Program-made: the position numbers and the translations under genes | Shown: piece by piece, positions 43,493-52,141 of the stretch | Layout: each line of letters starts with the position of its first letter | How positions within the stretch are numbered: position 1 is the first letter of the stretch | The notes under the pieces: generated by a model | Told to the model about the DNA's origin: nothing | Databases searched by the model: none | What the model saw: only the letters and a program-made list of their open reading frames with translations | Assembly (NCBI RefSeq): GCF_900105905.1 | Contig: NZ_FNSV01000005.1 | Span: 5,084,001-5,148,000, forward strand | Reading direction: 5' to 3' | Length of the DNA: 64,000 bases | Origin: Rhodococcus koreensis | GTDB taxonomy: Bacteria; Actinomycetota; Actinomycetes; Mycobacteriales; Mycobacteriaceae

Positions 43493-43685
43493 CGATTTCT
43501 CCTGTCTGTCACCCGGCGCTGGTCGGGTGAATGTGGTTCGGCGAGAGCTTCCCTCAGGACCGAGCGCGATGGCGTCTCAATTTGACATCCCCCGGTGAGC
43601 CCGTTCGGAACACGATGCCGAACTCGCGGATCGTGCGGTAGATCGTCGCCCGTCGCCCGTCACCCGCCACGCCTGGATGTGATAG

Positions 43686-43704
43686 CCGTCTCACACTGAG
43701 ACGG
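43686..43704. promoter_or_regulatory. MimR-type operator upstream of prmA
   Basis: CCGTCTCACACTGAGACGG is a perfect palindrome with 8-bp arms and a 3-base centre, 87 bases before the prmA start. The same GTCTCA-N3-TGAGAC core appears twice upstream of the mimR-like gene. A degenerate half-site (GTCTCAATTTGACAT) lies at 43574-43588. Confidence 0.75.
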
Positions 43705-43790
43705 TCGAGAGCTGGGTCACACGGTTCAATTCATTGCACAACGTCCCCCGCAGCCGGCACCCGGCCGGCTCTTGATCCAGGAGGCGCACA

Positions 43791-45425
43791 TTGAGTAGGC
43801 AAAGCCTGACAAAGGCCCACGCGAAGATCACCGAACTGTCCTGGGATCCGACATTCGCAACCCCGGCCACCCGGTTCGGCACCGACTACACCTTCGAGAA
43901 GGCTCCGAAGAAGGATCCTCTCAAGCAGATCATGCGGTCCTACTTCCCGATGGAGGAGGAGAAGGACAACCGCGTGTACGGCGCCATGGACGGTGCCATC
44001 CGCGGCAACATGTTCCGCCAGGTGCAGCAACGGTGGCTCGAATGGCAGAAGCTGTTCCTGTCGATCATTCCGTTCCCCGAGATCTCGGCCGCCCGAGCGA
44101 TGCCGATGGCCATCGACGCCGTCCCCAACCCGGAGATCCACAACGGTCTCGCGGTGCAGATGATCGACGAGGTGCGTCACTCGACGATTCAGATGAACCT
44201 CAAGAAGCTGTACATGAACAACTACATCGACCCGGCCGGGTTCGACATGACGGAGAAGGCGTTCGCGAACAACTACGCGGGCACCATCGGCCGGCAGTTC
44301 GGCGAAGGATTCATCACCGGTGACGCGATCACCTCGGCCAACATCTACCTGACCGTGGTCGCCGAGACCGCGTTCACGAACACCCTGTTCGTCGCCATGC
44401 CCGACGAGGCCGCCGCCAACGGTGACTACCTGTTGCCGACCGTCTTCCACTCGGTGCAGTCCGACGAGTCGCGGCACATCTCCAACGGTTACTCGATCCT
44501 GCTGATGGCCCTCGCCGACGAGCGGAATCGCCCACTGCTCGAACGCGACCTGCGGTACGCATGGTGGAACAACCACTGCGTCGTCGACGCCGCAATCGGC
44601 ACCTTCATCGAATACGGCACCAAGGACCGCCGCAAGGACCGGGAGAGCTACGCCGAAATGTGGCGTCGCTGGATCTACGACGACTACTACCGCAGCTACC
44701 TCATCCCGCTCGAGAAGTACGGCCTGACGATTCCGCACGACCTGGTCGAGGAGGCGTGGAAGCGCATCACGGACAAGGGCTACGTCCACGAGGTGGCCCG
44801 GTTCTTCGCCACCGGTTGGCCGGTCAACTACTGGCGTATCGATGCCATGACCGACAAGGACTTCGAGTGGTTCGAGCACAAGTACCCGGGCTGGTACTCG
44901 AAGTACGGCAAGTGGTGGGAGGAGTACAACCGGCTCGCCTACCCCGGTCGCAACAAGCCGATCGCATTCGAAGAGGTCGGGTACCAGTACCCGCACCGGT
45001 GCTGGACCTGCATGGTGCCCGCCCTCATCCGCGAAGACATGGTCGTCGAGAAGGTGGACAACCAGTGGCGGACCTATTGCTCGGAAACCTGCTACTGGAC
45101 CGACGCCGTCGCGTTCCGTGAGGAATACCAGGGTAAGCCGACCCCGAACATGGGACGGCTCACCGGGTTCCGTGAATGGGAGACCCTGCACCACGGCAAG
45201 GACCTCGCCGACATCGTCTCCGATCTCGGTTACGTCCGCGACGACGGCAAGACCCTGGTCGGTCAGCCGCACCTCGATCTGGACGACCCGAAGAAGCTGT
45301 GGACCCTCGACGACGTGCGGGGCAACACCTTCCAGAGCCCGAACGTGCTCTTGAACCAGATGTCCGACGCCGAACGCGACGCTCACATCGCCGCGTACCG
45401 CGCAGGCAGCACCGTTCCTGCCTGA
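43791..45425 (+). CDS. prmA: Propane monooxygenase hydroxylase large (alpha) subunit
   Basis: A 544-residue soluble diiron monooxygenase alpha subunit. The predicted diiron ligands are E97 (PFPEISAARA), E127 and H130 (MIDEVRHST), E192 (VVAETAF), and E226 and H229 (SDESRHISN). Their spacings are identical to those of methane monooxygenase MmoX. The start is TTG 43791, nine bases after AGGAGG. It hydroxylates propane (2-propanol in relatives) and other substrates. A strong hairpin separates it from prmB. Expression is probably activated through the palindrome at 43686-43704. Confidence 0.97.
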   Translation: MSRQSLTKAHAKITELSWDPTFATPATRFGTDYTFEKAPKKDPLKQIMRSYFPMEEEKDNRVYGAMDGAIRGNMFRQVQQRWLEWQKLFLSIIPFPEISAARAMPMAIDAVPNPEIHNGLAVQMIDEVRHSTIQMNLKKLYMNNYIDPAGFDMTEKAFANNYAGTIGRQFGEGFITGDAITSANIYLTVVAETAFTNTLFVAMPDEAAANGDYLLPTVFHSVQSDESRHISNGYSILLMALADERNRPLLERDLRYAWWNNHCVVDAAIGTFIEYGTKDRRKDRESYAEMWRRWIYDDYYRSYLIPLEKYGLTIPHDLVEEAWKRITDKGYVHEVARFFATGWPVNYWRIDAMTDKDFEWFEHKYPGWYSKYGKWWEEYNRLAYPGRNKPIAFEEVGYQYPHRCWTCMVPALIREDMVVEKVDNQWRTYCSETCYWTDAVAFREEYQGKPTPNMGRLTGFREWETLHHGKDLADIVSDLGYVRDDGKTLVGQPHLDLDDPKKLWTLDDVRGNTFQSPNVLLNQMSDAERDAHIAAYRAGSTVPA

Positions 45426-45436
45426 TCCAGGCTCGG

Positions 45437-45470
45437 TGGGTGGCGCCGCGGCCACTTCCGGCGCCACCCA
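45437..45470 (+). other. Intercistronic hairpin between prmA and prmB
   Basis: An 11-bp perfect stem (TGGGTGGCGCC at 45437-45447, complement at 45460-45470) with a 12-base loop, 12 bases after the prmA stop. It probably lets prmA be expressed above the reductase by attenuation or 3'-end protection. Confidence 0.6.
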
Positions 45471-45510
45471 TCGCTTCACCATTCACTTCACAAGCCCAGG
45501 AGAATCCCCC

Positions 45511-46554
45511 GTGGCCGACAAGCACCGTATCAACTTCGAGCCCGTCGACATCGAGATGGAAGTTGGCGAAGACGAGTACATCCTCGACGCCGCATTCCGG
45601 CAAGGCATCCACCTGATGCACGGCTGCCGCGAGGGGCGGTGCTCGGCCTGCAAGTCGTTCGTCCTGGACGGCGACATCCAGATGGAGAACTACTCGACAT
45701 TTGCGTGCAACGAATCCGAGGTCGACGAGGGGATGGTATTGCTCTGCCGCTCAACCGCATACAGCGACTGCACGATCGAGCTGCTCAACTTCGACGAGGA
45801 CGAACTCCTCGGCGGTGTCCCCATCCAGGATGTACGCACCCAGGTGACCGGGATCGAGTCGATGACCAAGGACATCGTCTCGCTGCGATTGCAGCCCGTC
45901 GAACCCGCCGCCTACGAGTTCAGGCCCGGCCAGTACGCGGACCTGAAGATCCCGGGGACCGAGGAACATCGGTCCTTCTCGATGGCAACGACACAGTCGA
46001 CACCCGGCCATATCGAATTCCTCATCAAGAAGTATCCGGGCGGAAAGTTCGCCGGGCTGCTCGACAATGCCATCTCGGTCGGCGACGAGATCAGCTTGAC
46101 CGGTCCCTACGGGTCGTTCACCCTCAAGGAAGGTCACGTCCTGCCGATCGTGTTGATCGGCGGCGGAGCCGGAATGGCCCCCGTCCTCTCACTCCTGCGG
46201 CACATGAGCGAGACGGGCAATACCCGACCGGTGCACTTCTACTACGGTGCCCGGACGCCCGCCGACCTGTTCTACGTCGACGAGATTCTCCGACTCGGAG
46301 AGGGACTCACGGATTTCACGTTCGTGGCCTGCCTGTCGGAATCGATGGTCCCACAGCCGGCGGGGTCGATCGTCGTCGAAGAAGGCAATGTCACCGACGT
46401 CGTGAGCCGCCGCGAACCGGACATCGGCAAGACCGAGGTCTATCTCTGCGGACCACCACCGATGGTCGACGCGGCGCTCGCCCTGCTCGAGGCCACCGGC
46501 ACCCCGAGCGATCAGATCTTCTACGACAAGTTCACCAGCCCCGCCTTCGAGTAG
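45511..46554 (+). CDS. prmB: Propane monooxygenase NADH-dependent reductase
   Basis: A 347-residue reductase. An N-terminal plant-type [2Fe-2S] domain uses C39, C44, C47 (HGCREGRCSACKSF) and C79 (VLLCRS). The FAD domain has EEHRSFSMATTQ, and the NAD domain has VLIGGGAGMAPVLSLLR and EVYLCGPPPMVDAA. The start is GTG 45511 with AGGAG upstream. It passes electrons from NADH to the PrmA/PrmC hydroxylase. Confidence 0.96.
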   Translation: MADKHRINFEPVDIEMEVGEDEYILDAAFRQGIHLMHGCREGRCSACKSFVLDGDIQMENYSTFACNESEVDEGMVLLCRSTAYSDCTIELLNFDEDELLGGVPIQDVRTQVTGIESMTKDIVSLRLQPVEPAAYEFRPGQYADLKIPGTEEHRSFSMATTQSTPGHIEFLIKKYPGGKFAGLLDNAISVGDEISLTGPYGSFTLKEGHVLPIVLIGGGAGMAPVLSLLRHMSETGNTRPVHFYYGARTPADLFYVDEILRLGEGLTDFTFVACLSESMVPQPAGSIVVEEGNVTDVVSRREPDIGKTEVYLCGPPPMVDAALALLEATGTPSDQIFYDKFTSPAFE

Positions 46555-46605
46555 CCCACCACAGGAATTCACAGCCCTCTTTCCCCGACAGAACTGAGAA
46601 ACGAG

Positions 46606-47712
46606 ATGACCGCAACCTCCGAGCCCAAGCAGCGGAGCTTTCCGAAGATCGAGTTCACCGACTCCGAAGCCGGTGCGCTGGAGTTCCCCAGCTCCCGCAG
46701 CCGCACGTTCAACTACTACACGCCGGCCAAGAAGCGGTCCACGATGTACGAGGACGTGACCGTCGACGTCCAACCCGACCCGGACCGCCACCTCTCCCAG
46801 GGGTGGATCTACGGATTCGGCAATGGACCGGGCGGATATCCGCAGGACTGGACCGTCGCGAAGTCGTCGAACTGGCATGCCTTCCTCGACCCGAACGAGG
46901 AGTGGGACCAGACGATCTTTCGCAACAACTCCAAGGTCGTCCACCAGGTCGAATTGTGCCTCTCCAACGCCAAGCGCGCCCGCGTCTACGACGCCTGGAA
47001 CACCCCCTGGTTGACGTTCATCTCCCGCAATCTCGGCGCGTGGATGCATGCCGAGAACGGTTTGGCGTTGCATGTCTTCACGTCCATCCAGCGGTCCGGG
47101 CCGACCAACATGATCAACACGGCCGTCGCGGTGAATGCCGCCCACAAGATGCGCTTCGCCCAGGACCTGGCGTTGTTCAACCTGGACCTGTCCGAGGCCA
47201 CCGAGGATTTCGACGGCGACGCGCACAAGGCCGTCTGGCAGTCGGCGCCCGAGTGGCAGCCGACCCGGGAGGTCGTCGAGCGGCTCACCGCCGTTCCGGA
47301 TTGGTGTGAGCTTTTGTTCGGCTCCAACATCGTCTTCGAACAGCTGGTCGGTTCGCTGTTCCGCACGGAATTGGTCATGCAGATCGCCGCAGGCAACGGC
47401 GACTACATCACCCCCACGATCGTCGGCACCGGTGAGCACGACTACGACCGCGACCTCGCATACACCCGTAACCTGTTCCGGTTGCTCACCCGCGACCCCG
47501 AGCACGGTGAGTCGAACAAGGAACTGTTCGGCACGTGGCTGGCCACCTGGGTGCCCCGCTGCCTCGACGCCGCCCGCGCGCTGCAACCGATCTGGTCGCA
47601 GCCCGCCGACAAGGCCGTCACCTTCGCCGACAGTCTCGACGCCGCCACGGCGAAGTTCCGTTCCCTGCTCGAGGAGATCGGGCTCGACATCCCCAAGGAG
47701 TTGGACCAGTGA
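46606..47712 (+). CDS. prmC: Propane monooxygenase hydroxylase small (beta) subunit
   Basis: A 368-residue beta subunit of the soluble diiron monooxygenase family, recognised from SSRSRTFNYYTPAKKRSTMY, HLSQGWIYGFGNGPGGYPQD and AHKAVWQSAPEWQPTREVVE. It lacks the paired ExxH iron-binding motifs of the alpha subunit, as expected, and forms the structural hydroxylase with PrmA. Its stop overlaps the prmD start (GTGA). Confidence 0.95.
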   Translation: MTATSEPKQRSFPKIEFTDSEAGALEFPSSRSRTFNYYTPAKKRSTMYEDVTVDVQPDPDRHLSQGWIYGFGNGPGGYPQDWTVAKSSNWHAFLDPNEEWDQTIFRNNSKVVHQVELCLSNAKRARVYDAWNTPWLTFISRNLGAWMHAENGLALHVFTSIQRSGPTNMINTAVAVNAAHKMRFAQDLALFNLDLSEATEDFDGDAHKAVWQSAPEWQPTREVVERLTAVPDWCELLFGSNIVFEQLVGSLFRTELVMQIAAGNGDYITPTIVGTGEHDYDRDLAYTRNLFRLLTRDPEHGESNKELFGTWLATWVPRCLDAARALQPIWSQPADKAVTFADSLDAATAKFRSLLEEIGLDIPKELDQ

Positions 47713-48050
47713 GCATGCAATTCGGATCGTCCACCGAGTTCTCCAACATGTGCGGCGTCACGTTGATGAACACCCCGATCGGCCGGGTCGTCGCGGAGGT
47801 GATGGGCGCGAAGGACGGTGTGGAGCTGACCGAGTACCCGTCGATGATCCGCGTCGACGGCCAGAAGCTGCTCGACTTCGACTACGAGGAACTGACCGAC
47901 GCCCTGGGGCAGGATTTCGACGGCTCGATCTTCGAGGAGATCAGCTCCACCCACTACGGGCGCATGGTCCACCTCGACGAGAAGACCCTGCTGTTCGCCA
48001 GCCCCGAGGATGCCGCCGAGTACATCGGATTCGACCTCACGGAGCACTAG
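47709..48050 (+). CDS. prmD: Propane monooxygenase coupling/effector protein
   Basis: A 113-residue MmoB/DmpM-type protein. NMCGVTLMNTPIGRVVAEVM and ELTEYPSMIRVDGQKLLDFD are the conserved effector regions. The start is GTG 47709 overlapping the prmC stop, or ATG two codons later. It regulates substrate access and electron transfer in the hydroxylase and has no cofactor. Confidence 0.94.
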   Translation: MSMQFGSSTEFSNMCGVTLMNTPIGRVVAEVMGAKDGVELTEYPSMIRVDGQKLLDFDYEELTDALGQDFDGSIFEEISSTHYGRMVHLDEKTLLFASPEDAAEYIGFDLTEH

Positions 48051-48067
48051 ACCGCAGCTGTCCGGGG

Positions 48068-48104
48068 CCGACGCCGCCGACCGAACAGTGGTGGGCGGCG
48101 CCGG
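48068..48104 (+). other. Hairpin between prmD and the alcohol dehydrogenase gene
   Basis: CCGACGCCGCC (48068-48078) pairs with GGCGGCGCCGG (48094-48104) with one mismatch. It lies 18 bases after prmD and may partly terminate or process the prm transcript. Confidence 0.45.
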
Positions 48105-48168
48105 TTGACCGAGAGGCAACCCGGGAAGCGGTGGCTGCTTCGCCAACCCCTCAGAGAATGAGATCACT

Positions 48169-49215
48169 GTGAAAGCACTTGTGTTCCAAGGCACGGGCGC
48201 GATGTCGTGGACCGATGTGCCCGACGCACGCCTGATCGACCCCACTGACGTAGTGGTCCGCGTCGATACCACCACGATCTGCGGTACCGACCTGCACATT
48301 CTCGAGGGAGATGTGCCCGCCGTCATCCCCGGCCGCGTGCTCGGGCACGAGGCGGTCGGCGTCATCACCGAAGTCGGGTCGGCGGTGACGTCGCTCGCGA
48401 TCGGGGACCGAGTACTGGTGCCGGCCATCACTTCCTGCGGCAAGTGCGGTCCCTGCAAGACCGCCATGCCCTCACATTGCGCCTCGGTCGGTGGTATCGG
48501 CTGGATCTTCGGACACCTCATCGACGGCACGCAGGCCGAGTACGTTCGCGTGCCGTACGCCGAGACCAGTGTCCACGTGCTGCCCGACGCCGTCGCCAAC
48601 GAGCAGGCCATCTTCCTGGCCGACATCCTGCCCACCGGATTCGAGATCGGTGTGCAGAACGGTCACGTACAACCCGGTGACACCGTTGTCGTCGTCGGTG
48701 TCGGACCGGTCGGGCTCGCCTCGATCCGTACCGCTGGTCTCTACGGCGCCGCCACCGTCGTAGCGGTCGATCTCTCCGAGGCGAGACTGAAGCGGTCACT
48801 GAGTTTCGGTGCCGACGAGACGATCAACAGCGGCACCGAGGACGTCCGCGCCCGAGTTCTCGAACTCACCAATGGTCTGGGCGCACATGTGGTGGTCGAA
48901 GCGGTCGGAATTCCCGCGACCTTCGAACTGTGCACAACGCTGGTGCGTCCCGGAGGTCGCATTGCCAACGTCGGTGTGCACGGCAAACCCGTCGACCTGC
49001 ATCTCGAAGACCTGTGGATCAACAACATCACGATCACCACGGGACTCGTCAACGGCACCACCATTCCGACCCTGCTGGACCTGCTGGCCAACGGCAAACT
49101 CGACGCCGGCGCCTTCAGCACTCATTCCTTCGGTCTCGACCAGATGATCGACGCGTACGACGTCTTCGCGCACGCGGACTCACACGATGCCTTGAAGGTG
49201 ACCATCAGCCGATGA
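48169..49215 (+). CDS. Zinc-dependent alcohol dehydrogenase
   Basis: A 348-residue medium-chain dehydrogenase. The catalytic zinc residues are in TTICGTDLHILEGD and RVLGHEAVGVI. The structural zinc cysteines are in SCGKCGPCKTAMPSHC, and the NAD motif is VVVVGVGPVGLASIRTAG. The start is GTG 48169. Its place directly after prmABCD, as adh1 is in Gordonia, suggests oxidation of 2-propanol to acetone. Confidence 0.93.
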   Translation: MKALVFQGTGAMSWTDVPDARLIDPTDVVVRVDTTTICGTDLHILEGDVPAVIPGRVLGHEAVGVITEVGSAVTSLAIGDRVLVPAITSCGKCGPCKTAMPSHCASVGGIGWIFGHLIDGTQAEYVRVPYAETSVHVLPDAVANEQAIFLADILPTGFEIGVQNGHVQPGDTVVVVGVGPVGLASIRTAGLYGAATVVAVDLSEARLKRSLSFGADETINSGTEDVRARVLELTNGLGAHVVVEAVGIPATFELCTTLVRPGGRIANVGVHGKPVDLHLEDLWINNITITTGLVNGTTIPTLLDLLANGKLDAGAFSTHSFGLDQMIDAYDVFAHADSHDALKVTISR

Positions 49216-49280
49216 ATGCCGCTACGGGAGTTCCGTAGTCAGTTCTGTACCAATAGTTCCCGAGCATTGGAGACTCCAGC

Positions 49281-50333
49281 ATGTATGAGAAGAACGGCGA
49301 AAAATACTTCATCGTCGACGGGCACGTGCATATCTGGGACGGCCGCGAGTCGAACCAGAAGAACGTGCACGGCAAACAGTTCATCGACTGCTTCTACGAC
49401 TACCACAAGAACCTCAGCCCCGAAGAGGTCGTGTGGGACTACGACACCTACACGTACTACGGCAGCGAACGCTTCGAGCGCGACCTCTTCGTGGACGGAT
49501 ACGTCGACCACGCGATCTTCCAGGCCACCCTGCTGAGCGACTTTTACCACAACGGATTCGGGCAGACGGACGAAGCGCTGGCCCTGGTCGCCAAGAATCC
49601 GGGCAAGCTCACCTACAACCACGCCTACGACCCGCGTCACGAGGAAGCCGGTCTCGAACAGCTCCGCAGGGACGCGGACCGGATGAACCTGCAGGGCGTC
49701 AAGCTCTACACCGCCGAATGGCACGGCGACTCCCGCGGCTACAAACTCGACGATCCGTGGTCGCGGCGCTACCTCGAAGAGTGCATCACGCTGGGGATCA
49801 AGAACATTCACGTCCACAAGGGCCCGACGATCCGTCCCCTGGACCGCGATGCGTTCGACGTCTCCGACGTCGACAAGGTCGCCACCGACTACCTGGACCT
49901 GCGATTCGTCGTCGAGCACGTGGGTCTGCCGCGGCTCGAGGACTTCTGCTGGATCGCCACCCAGGAGTCGAATGTGTACGGCGGTCTGGCAGTGGCGTTG
50001 CCGTTCATCCACACCCGGCCCCGCTATTTCGCCCAGATCATCGGCGAACTGCTCTACTGGATCGGCGAGGACAAGATCCTCTTCGGCAGCGACTACGCGC
50101 TGTGGACCCCGAAGTGGCTGATCGAGAAGTTCGTCGACTTCCAGATCCCCGAGGACATGCAGAGTGAGTACGCCCCGATCACCGTGGAGCAAAAGCAGAA
50201 GATTCTCGGCCTCAACGCGGCAGCGCTGTACGACATCGACGTTCCCGCCGACCTGCAACTTGCCGAACCGGCCGGGCAGGAAGGTGTGGAGGCCGCCGCC
50301 GGGGCGCGAGAGCCGGAATCCGTGCCGTCATGA
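49281..50333 (+). CDS. Amidohydrolase family protein of the propane monooxygenase locus
   Basis: A 350-residue amidohydrolase-2/ACMSD-like TIM barrel. Metal ligands are FIVDGHVHIWDG (HxH), the His in FVVEHVGLPRLED and the Asp in ILFGSDYALWTP. A homologue accompanies prm/mim clusters in other actinobacteria, so a role in enzyme maturation or product handling is likely, but its chemistry is unknown. Its stop overlaps the DUF59 gene start (ATGA). Confidence 0.88.
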   Translation: MYEKNGEKYFIVDGHVHIWDGRESNQKNVHGKQFIDCFYDYHKNLSPEEVVWDYDTYTYYGSERFERDLFVDGYVDHAIFQATLLSDFYHNGFGQTDEALALVAKNPGKLTYNHAYDPRHEEAGLEQLRRDADRMNLQGVKLYTAEWHGDSRGYKLDDPWSRRYLEECITLGIKNIHVHKGPTIRPLDRDAFDVSDVDKVATDYLDLRFVVEHVGLPRLEDFCWIATQESNVYGGLAVALPFIHTRPRYFAQIIGELLYWIGEDKILFGSDYALWTPKWLIEKFVDFQIPEDMQSEYAPITVEQKQKILGLNAAALYDIDVPADLQLAEPAGQEGVEAAAGAREPESVPS

Positions 50334-51073
50334 CCGCCACCGTCGTCTGCACCGAAGAGGATGTCCTGATGGCCCTGTCGACGGTCACCGACCCGGAACT
50401 GGACGAACCCATCACCGATCTCGGGTTCGTCCGGTCGGTCACCCTCGACGACGACGGGGTCACCGTGCACTTGCGGTTGCCCACCGCGTTCTGCTCGCCG
50501 AACTTCGCCTACCTCATGGCCTCCGATTCCCTCGACGCGCTGCGTCTGATCGAGGACATCGGTGAGGTGCGGGTGCTGCTCGACGACCATCACGACAGCG
50601 ACAAGATCAACGCCGGCCTCGCCGCCGACGCCGGATACGTCGGGACGTTCGGTTCCGAGGCGGAGGACAGTCTGCACGAGTTGCGTCGAACGTTCCGGTC
50701 CAAGGCGCACGCCGCCGCGATGGAACGCTGCGTGGAGGCGCACCTGAAGACCACCGATCTGGGTGTGAACGAGATCTACCGGCTCACCCTCAGCGACCTC
50801 GCTTCGGGAAAATCCAAGGCCGCGCTGCTGCGCCGCCGGATCGGCATCGGGTTGAGCATCTGCCCGGCCAGTCGGGTGTTCGTCGACGACGACGGCAAGC
50901 GCATCCCCCCGGAATCGGTGCCGCTGCGACTGCGCTTCGCCAAGTCGGTGCGCATCTCGATGGAGGGCAACGCCCACTTCTGCCGCGGCCTGCTCGCCAC
51001 CCGCTACGCCGACACCGAATCCGTCGGCGCCGCACCGCGAATCACCAACCTCAGAACCAGGAGCCCGCGATGA
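50330..51073 (+). CDS. DUF59/MIP18 family metal-sulfur cluster assembly protein
   Basis: A 247-residue protein. The N-terminal DUF59 domain reads STVTDPELDEPITDLGFVRS, with the Cys in LPTAFCSPNFAYLM, and a long C-terminal extension is typical of the prm-linked version. DUF59 proteins help Fe-S or metal-site assembly. It is coupled by ATGA to the amidohydrolase before and the alcohol dehydrogenase after. A function in diiron or [2Fe-2S] maturation of Prm is inferred. Confidence 0.87.
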   Translation: MTATVVCTEEDVLMALSTVTDPELDEPITDLGFVRSVTLDDDGVTVHLRLPTAFCSPNFAYLMASDSLDALRLIEDIGEVRVLLDDHHDSDKINAGLAADAGYVGTFGSEAEDSLHELRRTFRSKAHAAAMERCVEAHLKTTDLGVNEIYRLTLSDLASGKSKAALLRRRIGIGLSICPASRVFVDDDGKRIPPESVPLRLRFAKSVRISMEGNAHFCRGLLATRYADTESVGAAPRITNLRTRSPR

Positions 51074-52095
51074 AGGCCGTGCAAGTGGTGGGATACCACA
51101 CCAAACTGCAGCTCACCGACATTCCCGAACCCACGGTCGAGGGCCCCCTCGACGTCGTCGTGCGCATCGGCGGCGCAGGCGTGTGCCGCACCGATCTGCA
51201 CATCCTCGAGGGGCAGTGGGAGGAGAAATCCGGTGTCGCGCTGCCGTACACGATCGGCCACGAGAACGCAGGCTGGGTCCACGCTGTCGGTGATGCCGTC
51301 ACCAACGTCGCGGTCGGCGACAAGGTGATCCTGCACCCCCTGATCACGTGCGGGCTGTGCCGGGCTTGCCGATTCGGTGACGACGTCCACTGCGAGAACA
51401 GCCAGTTCCCCGGTATCGACGTCAACGGCGGCTACGCCGAGTACCTGCGCACCACCGCCCGTAGCGTCGTGAAGATCGACGACACGCTCGAACCGGCGGA
51501 CGTCGCCGCACTCGCCGACGCCGGCCTGACCGCGTACCACGCGGTTGCCAAGGCCGCGAACACGACCCGGCCCGGGGACGTCTGCGTGGTGATCGGGGCC
51601 GGCGGCCTCGGCCACATCGGCATCCAGGTCCTCAAAGCCATCTCCGGCGTCACCGTCGTCGTGCTCGACCGCAACCCCGAAGCCGTCGAACTGGCCGTGA
51701 AGATCGGTGCCGACCACGGCATCGTCGCCGACGGCACCCACATCCAGCAGGTACTCGACCTGACCGGCGGACACGGCGCCGAGGCCGTCGTCGACTTCGT
51801 CGGCGAAGGCGGCGCCACCCGGGAAGGCATCGCGATGCTGCGCCGCGCCGGGAACTATTACGTCGTCGGATACGGCGAGAACATCGACGTCCCGACCATC
51901 GATGTGATCTCCACCGAGATCAACTTCATCGGAAACCTCGTCGGCTCCTACAACGACCTCCAGGAGCTCATGACCCTTGCCGCCCAGGGCAAGGTCACGT
52001 TGCACACAACCCGGTACCGGCTCGAGGACTTCCAGCAAGCCCTCGACGATCTCGATGCCGGGCGGGTGCGCGGCCGGGCGATTCTCGTCCCGTAG
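51070..52095 (+). CDS. NAD(P)-dependent alcohol dehydrogenase, zinc type
   Basis: A 341-residue protein. GVCRTDLHILEGQWEEK and YTIGHENAGWV hold the catalytic zinc ligands, CGLCRACRFGDDVHC the structural zinc, and CVVIGAGGLGHIGIQVLKAI the cofactor motif. It is the second alcohol dehydrogenase of the locus and is placed between the DUF59 and chaperonin genes as in other prm/mim clusters. It could oxidise 1- or 2-propanol. Confidence 0.92.
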   Translation: MKAVQVVGYHTKLQLTDIPEPTVEGPLDVVVRIGGAGVCRTDLHILEGQWEEKSGVALPYTIGHENAGWVHAVGDAVTNVAVGDKVILHPLITCGLCRACRFGDDVHCENSQFPGIDVNGGYAEYLRTTARSVVKIDDTLEPADVAALADAGLTAYHAVAKAANTTRPGDVCVVIGAGGLGHIGIQVLKAISGVTVVVLDRNPEAVELAVKIGADHGIVADGTHIQQVLDLTGGHGAEAVVDFVGEGGATREGIAMLRRAGNYYVVGYGENIDVPTIDVISTEINFIGNLVGSYNDLQELMTLAAQGKVTLHTTRYRLEDFQQALDDLDAGRVRGRAILVP

Positions 52096-52141
52096 CACGC
52101 CGCATTCTCCGCACAAGAAAAGTAGGAAAGGACCATCAGCC

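Noticed and set aside
43731..45482. 583-codon minus-strand frame opposite prmA
   Set aside because: Antisense to prmA, whose diiron motifs establish the coding strand.
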